From Saccharina japonica (lineage: Eukaryota; Sar; Phaeophyceae; Laminariales; Laminariaceae), in assembly GCA_008828725.1 (NCBI GenBank), contig MEHQ01002219.1:222138-286137 (forward strand): a stretch of DNA of 64,000 nt, in the 5' to 3' direction. The position numbers and the translations under genes were made by a program. The notes under the pieces were generated by a model. It was not told the origin of the DNA, did not search any database, and was given only the letters and a program-made list of their open reading frames with translations. Shown one piece after another: positions 1 through 10,535 of the stretch; position 1 is the stretch's first letter; each line of letters opens with the position of its first letter.

Positions 1-1281
1 GTCAACATTTAAGGTATCGACGATGCAAATACTTGAAACCGACGACGAATCACTACAATAGAGTCTTGTAATTAGTTAAGCGGTTAAAGGCACTTGTTTT
101 AACAGATAAACGAATTCGTCCGAGAAGTTGACACAACCAAATCGACCGAAAGGGTGCGATGTCGTTTAGGCGGTGTTAAGACCCAAACAAGTTCGACATC
201 CCTTGTTTCTTGCGGCGAAATGTCGTCAACCGTCACATTGCAAAAGGTGTCCCACATCACACATGACTGTGTTCCATTGCTTTCAGGATCAGCCAGCGAC
301 GGCCGTATATGGGAGAACCCGGCACACGCATATTCTGTCGCCCTGCAGCGCATTTCAAGGTTCGACAATGTCGTCGATAAACACCTCATTTGGGCTACGG
401 AATAAAACCTCTTCACTTATATACTGTAAGGATGGTGTTTATGACGCAACGCGTAGATATTGACTTGGCGGGGAATTGTGCAAACTGGTAGGCGTCAGGC
501 TGTACGAACGAAACCAAATCTCATGTCGAACTCCGCCAAAATGCCGCATTGAACAAATTGCGTCAGTATTACCGAGCCCACCGATAATACACTGCCGGTG
601 AGGGTTTTTATTCTGCTGGAATACCCATTTCGTGAACAGAGGAGCTTCGGTAAACCTGGTGCCAAAATACTAGCCACCAACGGAAACTTTACAACCCACT
701 GGGGCGACGAGGACGTGAAGTTGTTGCTAAAAAAGATTCCGAATAGACGCCGATGATGTACGCGACTAAACGAAGTCAGTATGTAGCAGGGGTTTACAAA
801 TTTGGTTGTATTGACGTAAACGTAACTTCGACCTCCGCCCAACGGCTCCACAGTAGTATCACAATCGCGAGCTTCTGGGACGATATTCCTTTTGTGGCGC
901 AACTATATAGTAGGCCAAAGACCTAAACGTCCTGTATATCACAACAGCGTCGAGGCCCACCCCCATAGTAAAACAGACAACATACTCGACTGGCTCTCAA
1001 CGAAAGCGTCGTATCGAGTCTGCACAAAAGCAAGACCTGAATGTGGCGAGCGGCACAGCATGATATTTCCGTTGTCATGATAATACCCTGGCTCTTGCGC
1101 GATACCCCGCTCCTAGATATTTGAGTTAATTGTACGACACGCAACACTCCTCTCCTCCACGCCAGCCCTTGTTGATCAAACTACGAACATTAATGTCACT
1201 TGCAGGTAAGAGAACTAGAATAGTCGGGGTCAATGTTGACGACGCCTTTCGTCTACTGGCGCCATCTCACTGTCCACTCAC
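1..1281. other. Presumed intron of gene A; no exon recognised
   Basis: The last visible gene A exon ends in phase 2, so this stretch should be intronic. I searched the minus strand for 72-nt LRR exons, the C-cap, the EGF-like exon and the discoidin-like domain and found none. Open frames here show no family motif. Confidence 0.5.
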
Positions 1282-1353
1282 AGTTCACGCAAGGACGACA
1301 ATCCTTCGAAGACGCCAGGTTCCAGGGCATCGATTCCGTTATCTTGCAGACGC
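1282..1353 (-). CDS. Gene A exon 7: LRR 4
   Basis: 72 nt, phase 2-2, TTTAG acceptor and GTGAGT donor. Core residues are DNGIDALEPGVFEGLSSL. This is the last exon recognised before the left edge. Confidence 0.85.
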
Positions 1354-4300
1354 CTAAAGCAGTGAACACCAACAACAGCAGCCGGAACCAGCCGCGGTAA
1401 CACAGGTGTAAAGAGGAGTGGAGAATCGCGTGGTTGAGGAATGCTACGGCGGGGTGTGCACCCAAATCGTTTATATACTCCGCTCGTGTGAAGCTACATA
1501 CCCTGCCCACATGCTCTCATCGAGCGCTCGTTCGCGCTTATCCCGGCGGCTGGTTCAACGAACCAAACTTAGCGTGCAACGATAATAGGGGCATCTTCAC
1601 GGGATTCACACTCAGTTCAAACTACTATCAGTTCGCCAGCATGCGCGATCTCTATAGTCGTCACGAGTCTGGTAAACCACTCCTGTGGTACGACGTGATT
1701 GTCCCGAGCTCGTGTATAACAGCAGCTCTTCTCCGAGAAATGCCCACGAAAGATCCCAAACAACAAAAACCATATAAACATCTTAGCCACTCATTCTACA
1801 GAGCGCGATGAGTATCGTTCACTGCTGCACGGAACTCTGTAACATCTGAACCGGATTTCTAGTCGAATTACCTGTGAAGCTCAGTCGATTTGAACGGCAA
1901 CCGCTGTGCTTAAGGCAAACAATGTAACGTACAGTAGTACCTACGATACGAACTGTAAAACGTGTGTAGCTTACAGTATTTCCACACTTGCAAGGCCCTC
2001 GAAGTCGCCGGGCTGAGGGCTTAAGACGTTGAAAGAAAGATCCCTGTGAAAATGGCGGAAGGAGGGGATATTTAATAATTTTGAGATAGTGGGGAAAACG
2101 ACAGAAGCAACTACACTGCTGCAGCTTCACCTAAAACCGAAGAGTGCGGACAAAGCGTTTAGACAAAGAATGAAACTAATCTTACTAAACATTGTGTACG
2201 TACGTACGACCTCTTGTTTTAGTTTTTATCATGCAGCCGCCTGCTGGTCAAATATATATATACATTAATTAATTCATACACGATTATGACATATTTAACA
2301 TGTAGTAGGGGGTGCGAGGGTATAATTAATTAATCCATTTAGCGAAAGAGGGAAAATAATACATTTAGTAGGGGGTGCAAGGGAAATTCATTAAGGGGCC
2401 CCTTCGGTCATGATGAAACACGAGTCTTTCATCGTTGAAAAATATTTGTTTTTCGTTTTTTTAACGGCAGCAATACTATTTCTGGAATATTAACACCATA
2501 TCAGTACTCCCTACGGAAAACGGAATAGGTCCAGTTCTAATGCTCAGGTTTTCGCCCATCGAGTATTTGCAAAGAGCCTAGACCATGGTCAACATTTGTG
2601 TGTCGGGAGGCATATCGATCAGACGCCTTGGTCGTCACGAAAAGTACCTCTAAAGAGGCACTTTTCCTTAAGGATTATTGCCTCTTCAGAAACACTTTTC
2701 GTGACGACCAAGGCGTCTGATCGATATGTCTCCCGATACACAAATGTTGACCATGGTCTACGCTCTTTGCAAATACTCGATGGGCGAAAACCTGAGCATT
2801 AGAACTGGACCTATGCCGTTTTCCGTAAGGAGTACTGATATGGTGATATTATACCAGCAATAGTATTGCTGCTGTGAAAAAAACGAAAAACAATATATTT
2901 TTCAACGATGAAAGACTCGTGTTTCATCATGACCGAAGGGGCCCCTTAATTAATTTAGGTATAATTAATTAATTAATTTGTCGAAAGAGGGAGAAGAATA
3001 AATTAATATAGGTATAATTAATTAATTAATTTAGCGAAATAGGGAGAAGAATAAGCGCGTACAGGTAGATACACATTAATACACGTTGAGCGTGCACGCG
3101 GCACGTCCACATAATAGGATACCCTCTAAGGGGAAGGCGGTCAGACTATCCCTTGGTACCAAGACAATAACATCCAACATGTACTCTGGTGGAGCAAGTA
3201 TTCCGTACAAAACCTTCGATCTAAGCCAGATACGTTCTCTTTACTGCACATACCTCACACTTCCAAGTATTTTTCACAACATTTGTGCTGTCATGCCTCG
3301 ACGTACTCGTGTTGCTTCTTCGCGTGTTGAGCGTGGCAATGAAATGAGGCTAGCATACTACTGAACGGACCAAACATAACACAAGGTATATATCAGTACG
3401 CAACAGAACAGCACACTCGCAGCCCGCGTCGCGGCATCGCATCCCGACGGTAGTAATCGTACAGTATATACTTGCGAACCATATATTCGATAAACACATG
3501 TTTATCACTCGTTCACCCCGTGATTTATCAAGATGTTTCAAGAACACAACGGTTATTCCCTTAAGAGGAGGCCATGCTACCAGACAGAGTACTTAGGGTA
3601 AGGTACTGCGACGTTTACCAGAAGTCGCCATAGCACCTCATCGACAACAATGGTTATCGCCAAAACAGAGTGACATGATGTTGGGACATATCGCTTGCGG
3701 CAAGAGCCGACTGTGACGACCGAAACTAAAAGGTATATGATTCCTGATCGGGATGCGAAACCCGTCGACGCCGCGTGATTCCGACCGCGTTCCGATATAT
3801 ATTGCAGCAAAATATCCTTGAACCATAACGCTCCGTCTTCATGCAGATAACAGTTATTGTTTGTTGACATGGAGTTTGCAATTATATCGTTAGGTTGAGT
3901 TTTGACGCTTCCATTTGCCTGCTGGCACAAAAACTCGGAGGGTCGCTCACAGTTCGCGTAGCGACGTCAAACCGTCGAAGACACCAGTTGGTAGGGACTC
4001 CAAGTTGCTGACGCCCAATTCCCTAACACGGATAGGCACGACGACATCACAGCAACCGCAGCAAAGGAGTCTCATAGCCGGGGTAAGGATGAAGCATGAA
4101 GTATGACCCCCTTATACACCATCATTAGTTCAGCTGGTCAGGGAGTGGCCTTCAGAAGAACTCAGTTACCAGACATAACGGGGCCGTACGATCAACCAAA
4201 TAATGGTTTTCTAAGAAGAAGAAGTCAACCCTTCGCGCTAATTGTATTGATATTAGTTTCACTTTATAGGTAATACTAACACAGTGTATTTTAACGTCCT

Positions 4301-7300
4301 CACTTGTGCTTAGGCGGTTAGAGGCGAGGCGAAACCGCCCTTGGACTTCCTTTCGCCGGTTCGGGGTTACTCCGCGTTTCTGCTGTGAACTTCTCGAACA
4401 CGAATTCGAACTTAATAGCCACGCAAATCTACTTAATCTGTGGTTGGAATCCCGCACTGCTCGTACTGCCGTAGCATCGTTTCTTGTCGGGGCCGACTCA
4501 CGATATGGGCCCAGGCCAACCTACTAGAGACTTCGTACAGCTTTTTGGCTTTTGCTTGGTAGTCATGCAGCTGACCACAGGGGGCGCTACGGACCTAACA
4601 AAAATAAGTTTCGCATTGGAACGCCGATTGCATGGCGCATTGGAATATTTTCATCGTAGCGTCCTGCCTCGCTTACAGGATATCCAGAGCTGTCGCACCG
4701 TTGAAGTTTCCGGTCTGCAAGATAAGGTTGTTTCCAGTGAGACTCCTGTGACACCGTGTCCACGGCAGAGGCGAGGGAATGGCGTAAGTGTGGCATGATA
4801 AGGTAATTCATTTACTCGTATGCAAAATACGACTGCATGATACAGCACCCAACGAGTTGCAACAGAGACCAGGCGTCCAGACAAGCATATCTTGAGCGTT
4901 GTTATAAACCCGAATCGATATCCAAAACAATTTCGAATTGATTCAGTGGCATGCTGTCTTCAACTCTACTGTAGGACATGGCCGATCCCGCGTGACGTTT
5001 ACGTGTAACGAAAACAAACACATCACAGCTGTACCGCAAGAGGTCAAAATCATTTCAGTAGTATATACAGCTGCAAGGCAGGCCGTGGGATACCACCCCG
5101 TACCTCTGGCAAAATACGTGCGTGCGTGATGTGTATGATGACACTTTAAGAATACAATAACATCTAGCAACGACGCATACCCCTCAAGAACGGCGAGGAG
5201 AACGATTCAATGATTGACAAACATCGACAACAAAATATGAAAGCTGCTAAAGCAGAGCATGCCGAGACTCTTAAGATGCGAGCTTTATATTTACTGGTAG
5301 GCCATAGTCAACCTAGTAGCCCAACGAAACTACAACAACAGGGAGTACACACACAAAAGTGGAACAAACAAAGAGCAAACATAAGTAGAATTCGAGAGCA
5401 TTAATGACGTACAGTGGGGTGCCATATCACCGATGAAATTTCTGAGAATCGCCGAACAGCAGCGTGTTTGGAGTTTGCGTCACTCACAGAGTTGTCAGTG
5501 CCTCAAAACCCTGGAACAGATCGATCGGAAGAGTGGTGAGCTCGTTCCATTCAAGGTTCCTGGGCAAGCGTAACCATCGTCGAACAAATGGTGAATCGAC
5601 GACATAGGACGGGTTGGTTAGCCGTACGTTAGCACTTATCGTTTCTCGCGGTTGGGATGCAAGTGTGATGTCATCGTGGACAACTTAAACTCGTGCTCGC
5701 CATCTCTGTCAAATAACTCGCTTAAACTTGGTTCGATAGGATGGACTCGCCACCTCATGCACTTGCTGAATTCAGCATCGGACGGTGTTGCTGATGAGCG
5801 CTAGGAATTACCCATTCGGGCTCTAGGGAGACGCTGGATGTCGGCGGAATGTGTGGCAGGATAAACGTGGGCTACGTTCGGGGCTACGCACATGTGGTAT
5901 GGGGCCTAGCTTGATGCGTTCCATATACAATCACTGCACAACCTATTCCACGGTAATGACTCTAATCTCGATATATTTTGTTTACGGTAGGATGCACGTA
6001 AGGCCGAGACATAGTGGGCAACTCCTCAATGAACGGTCTCCTTTCGCGATATATTACACGTGTTTAGCTCGACTCGGTACATCCTGCGCGAGCCCAAGAA
6101 CAATACCTATTCTGCCCCAGTCTGAAATGAAGTAGATGGTTTCTAGACCAGCTACCCATAATCTGTGTGAAACAACGTTTGCAGCAGTATAAGATGTAAC
6201 GCGCTCAGTCGACAGCGATACTCACAACGTTTCGATCGCGCCTCGTCCTACGCTGTCGACGCACGCCACGAGGTCCGGGATATCTGCGTCCGTGATGCCA
6301 CAGTTACGAACGAACCTTCAACGAGGGTAAACAACATGTAACATAAATGACAGACGTGCCAAGCATATTCGAAGGTTACCCAATCGTTTATCGTGACGGA
6401 AACATCGACAGCGTCTGTTAGCAAACTTTAGGGAACATCGACGACAAAGTGTGAAAGCCGATCCTTCTACGAGACCCACCTAGATGCAGCTACTGGGGAG
6501 ATACGGCAAGAAAGGTGTGACCAAGGATTGTCCATGAGGTAGATGGATCAACCTGAAGACAAGTCTTAGACATTATCCAAATCTGTACAATGACAGCCTA
6601 CAAACCCAAGAGGCCCAGAAAAGCGAACCTAATCGATCAATTCAGTACAAACGCCAACGGCGCAGAATATTTAAGCTATCATCAACGACACAATTTATAT
6701 CCCGATATTTTAGTTGAATGTAGTCAGCATACCACACGGTCAGGTATTAGACACCTAAGACTGTTACAATCATACTATTACTAGCAGGATTCATCACCAG
6801 GGGAGATGGTCAAAACACCTAAGACCTATGCCAATGGGAAAGCAAAGTTAACCAAAACAAAATGAATTCCTAAGATCCCCGGCAGATTTTTCGAGAACAA
6901 GCTTGCTATGAGACCGATTCTTATAACGGAATATTCCCAACTTTTGGAAAAGCTCGAAAAAGGCAATTCTGGGGCCGATGTTGGGACAAGATCGGCTTGA
7001 GAAAAACTCAGGCGGATGATAGTTCGAAGCGGCGAGATTCCGAGTCCTCGACAGACAGGGATCGACGAACCCAACGACTGGGTCATGAATTCTGAACGCG
7101 GTGCGCTCGTTACGGGCTCCGACCCATCCTAGGGTCACCGTGTTCACACGATAGCCGGTGATATGTGGCGGGCGCTTGCCAGGCGTCTGGTAAACAAACA
7201 ATTCGCTGCTGGTGTGCATAAAACAGATGACAATATTTCTCTATCCGTCGCAAATGGCAAAAAATTGTTTTTTTTCGGGTTTGGGAGAAAAGCGTAGGAC

Positions 7301-8606
7301 GCCACCGGCAATCTCTCGCCACCTAGACCATGGATCCACCTTATCCCCTCGAGGACGTCATCTACACTCGTTGGCCTTGCCCGACCCAAATCGGGTTGGC
7401 GTTGGGGTGAGTCTATGTCGAGATCGAAGGTCTATCGTCGCACGAGCTGATTTTTGTCAGGGTGTTGACGATATACAACGAGAAAAGGCAAATTGCGCCG
7501 CCTGCAGACGTTTGAAAAAATATAAGAAAAAAATCAAACATTTTTTCCCTCTTTTCCCACACCCCAGAAAATTGCAGGCATTATTTCAAAGATCGATTTC
7601 CAACTTTGCTTTCCCATTGGCATGGGTCTAATACAGCTCTCATTTGAGACGGATTTAAGTCGTTTCCGGTTCGTCTTTTATTGCTGGCTTCTCAACGCCA
7701 TGACCCAGTCTGAGATGGGACACCCCTTACTTTAGTCGACCTTTCCCCTTCGTGTTTAACGAGGTAATCGTCCCGAATATACTCACGAAATAGAAGGTTG
7801 TCATATCACTATTTAATTTGAAGGCATGGTCACTGCCGATAAGGATGCATGCTGGAGATGCGAATATAGGCTGCTCTCGCTTTTTTTACACTCCTGCACA
7901 ACGTCTGAAATTCTGTTTGAAGAGTGGTATTTTCGCCCGTTTGTGGAAACGTTTGGAACTATTCAAGTGTGTTCCAACGTGTTCCTGGCTCCAAGACATG
8001 TGTAAGGTTATTGCATTTCCTCTGTTACCCGGCATCGATCCGGTAACACGTAGAACGAAATCTGCCGACAACTGTCCCTCGGCGTCTAGCTATCCAGTAC
8101 TTACAGCTCGTTCGCTCCTGCGAAGCACCTCCCATCTGACAAGCATGTGTTGAGGCCTGCAACGAAAACAAGAGGAGAAAGTGGTGTCAGCTGGCTAACG
8201 GTACCGAGATACAAGGGTGTAGACACAAGACACTCCGTAGCAGCGCAATGACTTAACGTGGCCATATGGTGCTCATTTCGTTTAAATTGGGGTGACACCT
8301 CGTGTGACACTTTCACATTACCTGACTCACGCAGTGGACGCCGTGCTATGTGTCGAGGACATGACACTGTTAACCACCGTGCCCCTGCGCAAACGAAATC
8401 ACACTGATATATGCTGCGCGCCAATGTTAAGGAAACATATCGTTAAACGACTCACTAATGTGTCTAATATCTGGACTTTGTTCAAAGCTTGATATCACAA
8501 GAACACCTGCACGAAACCCATGTATCCGATCTGTTGCACGCTAAACCTCACCATCGGCGGTGGCCACAACAAACAGCAGTGGCCACAGTAGACGCTCGAG
8601 CCTCAT
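1282..8606 (-). CDS. Gene A: paralogous secreted LRR protein, 3' part outside the window
   Basis: Exons in transcription order: 8606-8552, 8156-8105, 6315-6226, 5559-5488, 4745-4677, 4022-3951, 1353-1282. Signal-peptide, cap and LRR exons match gene B in length, order and phase. The last visible exon ends in phase 2 with a GTGAGT donor, so the gene continues to the left of position 1. No further LRR, cap or tail exon is seen in 1-1281. Gene A lies downstream of gene B on the same strand, which suggests an old tandem gene duplication. The visible coding length is 482 nt. By analogy with gene B, more LRRs, a C-cap, an EGF-like exon and a discoidin-like domain are expected beyond the edge. Confidence 0.83.
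2245..2390. repeat. Minisatellite, left of the foldback
   Basis: About two copies of a roughly 60-bp unit containing AGTAGGGGGTGC, TATAATTAATTAAT and GCGAAAGAGGGA. Related units continue on the other side of the foldback element, so the element appears to have landed in this array. Confidence 0.6.
2391..2949. mobile_element. Foldback MITE with TTAA at both ends
   Basis: Both ends read TTAAGGGGCCCCTTCGGTC, in opposite orientations. Two inverted arms of about 250 bp (roughly 2391-2645 and 2693-2949) flank a loop of about 50 bp. The arms are similar along their whole length with scattered mismatches, so the element is not brand new. There is no coding capacity. TTAA at each border fits target-site duplication of the piggyBac type, but TTAA is also part of the palindrome, so the family is tentative. 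It lies inside an intron of gene A. Confidence 0.8.
2950..3056. repeat. Minisatellite, right of the foldback
   Basis: Two copies of a roughly 55-bp unit with TAGGTATAATTAATTAATT and CGAAAGAGGGAGAAGAATAA. The shared AATTAATT and GCGAAAGAGGGA blocks link it to the left-hand array. Confidence 0.65.
3951..4022 (-). CDS. Gene A exon 6: LRR 3
   Basis: 72 nt, phase 2-2, TTAG acceptor and GTGAGC donor. Core residues are SNLESLPTGVFDGLTSL. The intron after it is the longest in this gene (2597 bp) because it carries the foldback element at 2391-2949. Confidence 0.87.
4677..4745 (-). CDS. Gene A exon 5: LRR 2 (69 nt)
   Basis: 69 nt, one codon shorter than the family standard, phase 2-2, CACAG acceptor and GTAAGC donor. 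Core residues are SLTGNNLILQTGNFNGATAL. The usual LP pair is replaced by LQ, so this is the most divergent LRR seen. Frame and splice sites are intact. Confidence 0.7.
5488..5559 (-). CDS. Gene A exon 4: LRR 1
   Basis: 72 nt, phase 2-2, CCCAG acceptor and GTGAGT donor. Core residues are NELTTLPIDLFQGFEAL, a full 24-residue LRR. Confidence 0.87.
6226..6315 (-). CDS. Gene A exon 3: LRR N-terminal cap
   Basis: 90 nt, phase 2-2, GTGAGT donor. The product contains CGITDADIPDLVACVDSVGR followed by an acidic and leucine end. Gene B has CVLTDEDIPDLAACVDSIGR in an exon of the same length. The two cysteines probably close off the hydrophobic core before the first LRR. Confidence 0.87.
6822..7629. mobile_element. 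808-bp non-autonomous DNA element with 28-bp terminal inverted repeats
   Basis: The left end reads AGACCTATGCCAATGGGAAA and continues GCAAAGTT. The right end is the reverse complement with one mismatch. The interior has no recognisable transposase, and its open frames look random. No clear target-site duplication is visible. It sits in the second intron of gene A. Confidence 0.6.
8105..8156 (-). CDS. Gene A exon 2: short Cys N-cap
   Basis: 52 nt, CAG acceptor, GTAAGT donor, phase 1 in and phase 2 out. It encodes GLNTCLSDGRCFAGANEL, with two cysteines spaced as in gene B exon 2 (GLNPCLTDDVCTPGASEL). Equal length and 10 of 18 identical residues make the pair convincing. Confidence 0.85.
8552..8606 (-). 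CDS. Gene A exon 1: signal peptide
   Basis: 55 nt encoding MRLERLLWPLLFVVATAD plus one base. It has a basic start, a hydrophobic core and a small-residue end, typical of a secretory signal. The donor is GTGAGG and the exon ends in phase 1, as in gene B exon 1. The start is the first ATG of the open frame, and gene B also starts with MR. Confidence 0.8.
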
Positions 8607-9281
8607 TGTGCGGGGTGTGATGTTCTCGACAGGCCCCTGGACGGAGTGAGAGGAGAATGGGACGTGAGAGAGCAGCAAACAGTCGCCATGCCCCAAATAC
8701 CGAGATCAGTCTATTTGACCAATGTCACTGTCTTGGATGCCACAAAGCATGCGTGGAATCAGCAGTCGGTACAGGACATCACAAATTAACTAAAACATGG
8801 GCTCGGGTCCGATGGCCCGTTGTTATTTCATTTGCTGGGGCTGGTGTTTGCTGAGGTTTGAAACTACTTAGACCGGGGAACAACCGAGTCGGCTTGGTTG
8901 GAAAATGTTGTTGCAACTACTACTTTATTAGCGACGGTCAGTGGACAAACCGGAGAGGTATTGCCACCTCGTGCCCACTCCGTAAAAAGGAATTCCCTTT
9001 TTGACAGGGGAGGCCCAGCCTAAAACATATCGATTGTTTCGAAGCAACCCGTTCAGCATGTGTCTAGCCACTCTGTTTCATCTTTGACTCGATTAACTAC
9101 ATCGGATGCAGTCAATGTGTTCCTGTCAAAATCGGTAACCAAGCATCGGTTGTGTTGGCTAAACAACAGTCACCGGAATTTACGAAAACAATAACGGAAT
9201 GGCCGCGCCATGTTATCGAACACCCACACCTCATACATGTATATATCATATTATGAACACGAAACATAAAGGCATGCACAC

Positions 9282-9384
9282 GTACAAATACAAACACCCA
9301 CGACACATTATACGAAGTGCAACGTTAGTTATCTACCCGTAAAAATACAAACACCCATGAAACATAATACAAAGTACAACGTTA
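9282..9384. repeat. 57-bp tandem duplication
   Basis: Two diverged copies starting GTACAAATACAAACACCCA and GTAAAAATACAAACACCCA, both ending in CAACGTTAG, with starts 57 bp apart. Confidence 0.7.
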
Positions 9385-10344
9385 GCGCAAGTTACAATAC
9401 AAATGTGAGCCTTTTATACCGTTAATACTGCCAAAGCGTCGTGTCATAAAATACAGAAATGCCCGTAATTACGTACAGGAGTGATCACCGCAGGACCGCG
9501 TACAACCAACCGCATTCCGATCTAATGTATAAGTTGGATCCATGGTGGTGCGAAGCATGTTGGGCTCAAGTGTAATCACTCTATTTACACGTACTCGAAC
9601 ACCAGGTATTCGATATAAAAACGCTCTGAGTTAATTCGCCATTTTTTCTGTTCGGGTTCCCACATAGTGGTCGCGGATGTCGCTCGAATCAACTATCCTG
9701 CCATCTCGGCCGGCTGAGTCTCTTGTCCGTTTTAGGTGTTCTTGCGTTTCAAAACTGATGACGGTAAACATACGGAATTTTGTTTGTACGAGGAATTTTC
9801 TAAATCTGCAATTCGAGTTGATTCTTCTCTAAACACGAACTTACTCCTACTGTTCTTGGTATTATAAGTATACACACTCATCATACAAATGGTAGGAGTA
9901 TCAGGGGGGGGTCATAGTTATCAGGACCCATCACGTACACAAAAACATATGTGTTCCTGTACTTTTAGTGGGCATATTCGGTCCCGATTACTAGTTCCCT
10001 CATTGTAGTTGTAGGTGATACCTGCTGTACGTACACTATTGCAGCATTATCAACAGTACTCTTAATAACTACTGTACGTACATCTGGAAAATGGTGGTGC
10101 TGAAAAAAAAAAAAACGTCCCATCACGGTAGTAACATCGTCACCCACTTCTTCTGCGGAAATGAACAAATCAACACCATGATTAGCTCAAAACAATCATA
10201 ATTGAATGTCATCCATCCCTACGGCAGTTCTAGCATATATACGTGGTACATTAACATTGCAAGAAGACAATATATACGAGTATATATATGTTGGATATAT
10301 CACCACCCACAGCCGTTGGGATATCTGTAATATAACGAAACGCA

Positions 10345-10535
10345 GAATTCGACGCGACTCGACGGGGGAAGAGAGTTCTGAATTTCTAGAGAAAACAATA
10401 CAAGGCACGTATCATATGTACCGTAGTGGGGAGGGAGAAGAAGAGCCTACTTAGTGACCCCGGATCTAACTTACGACTAAGAGGGAGCGAGAGAAAATAA
10501 GGGCGAATATCATAAGATACAAAATGGGATTCAAA
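10345..10535 (+). mobile_element. SINE fragment (3' half)
   Basis: Matches the body of the two fuller copies at 25371-25705 and 60861-61192. Shared blocks include TAGTGAGGGAGGAGGGAGA-like sequence, AGAGCCTACTT and GTGACCCCGGATCT. It lacks the tRNA-like head and a clean A tail, and is the most diverged copy. Confidence 0.7.
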
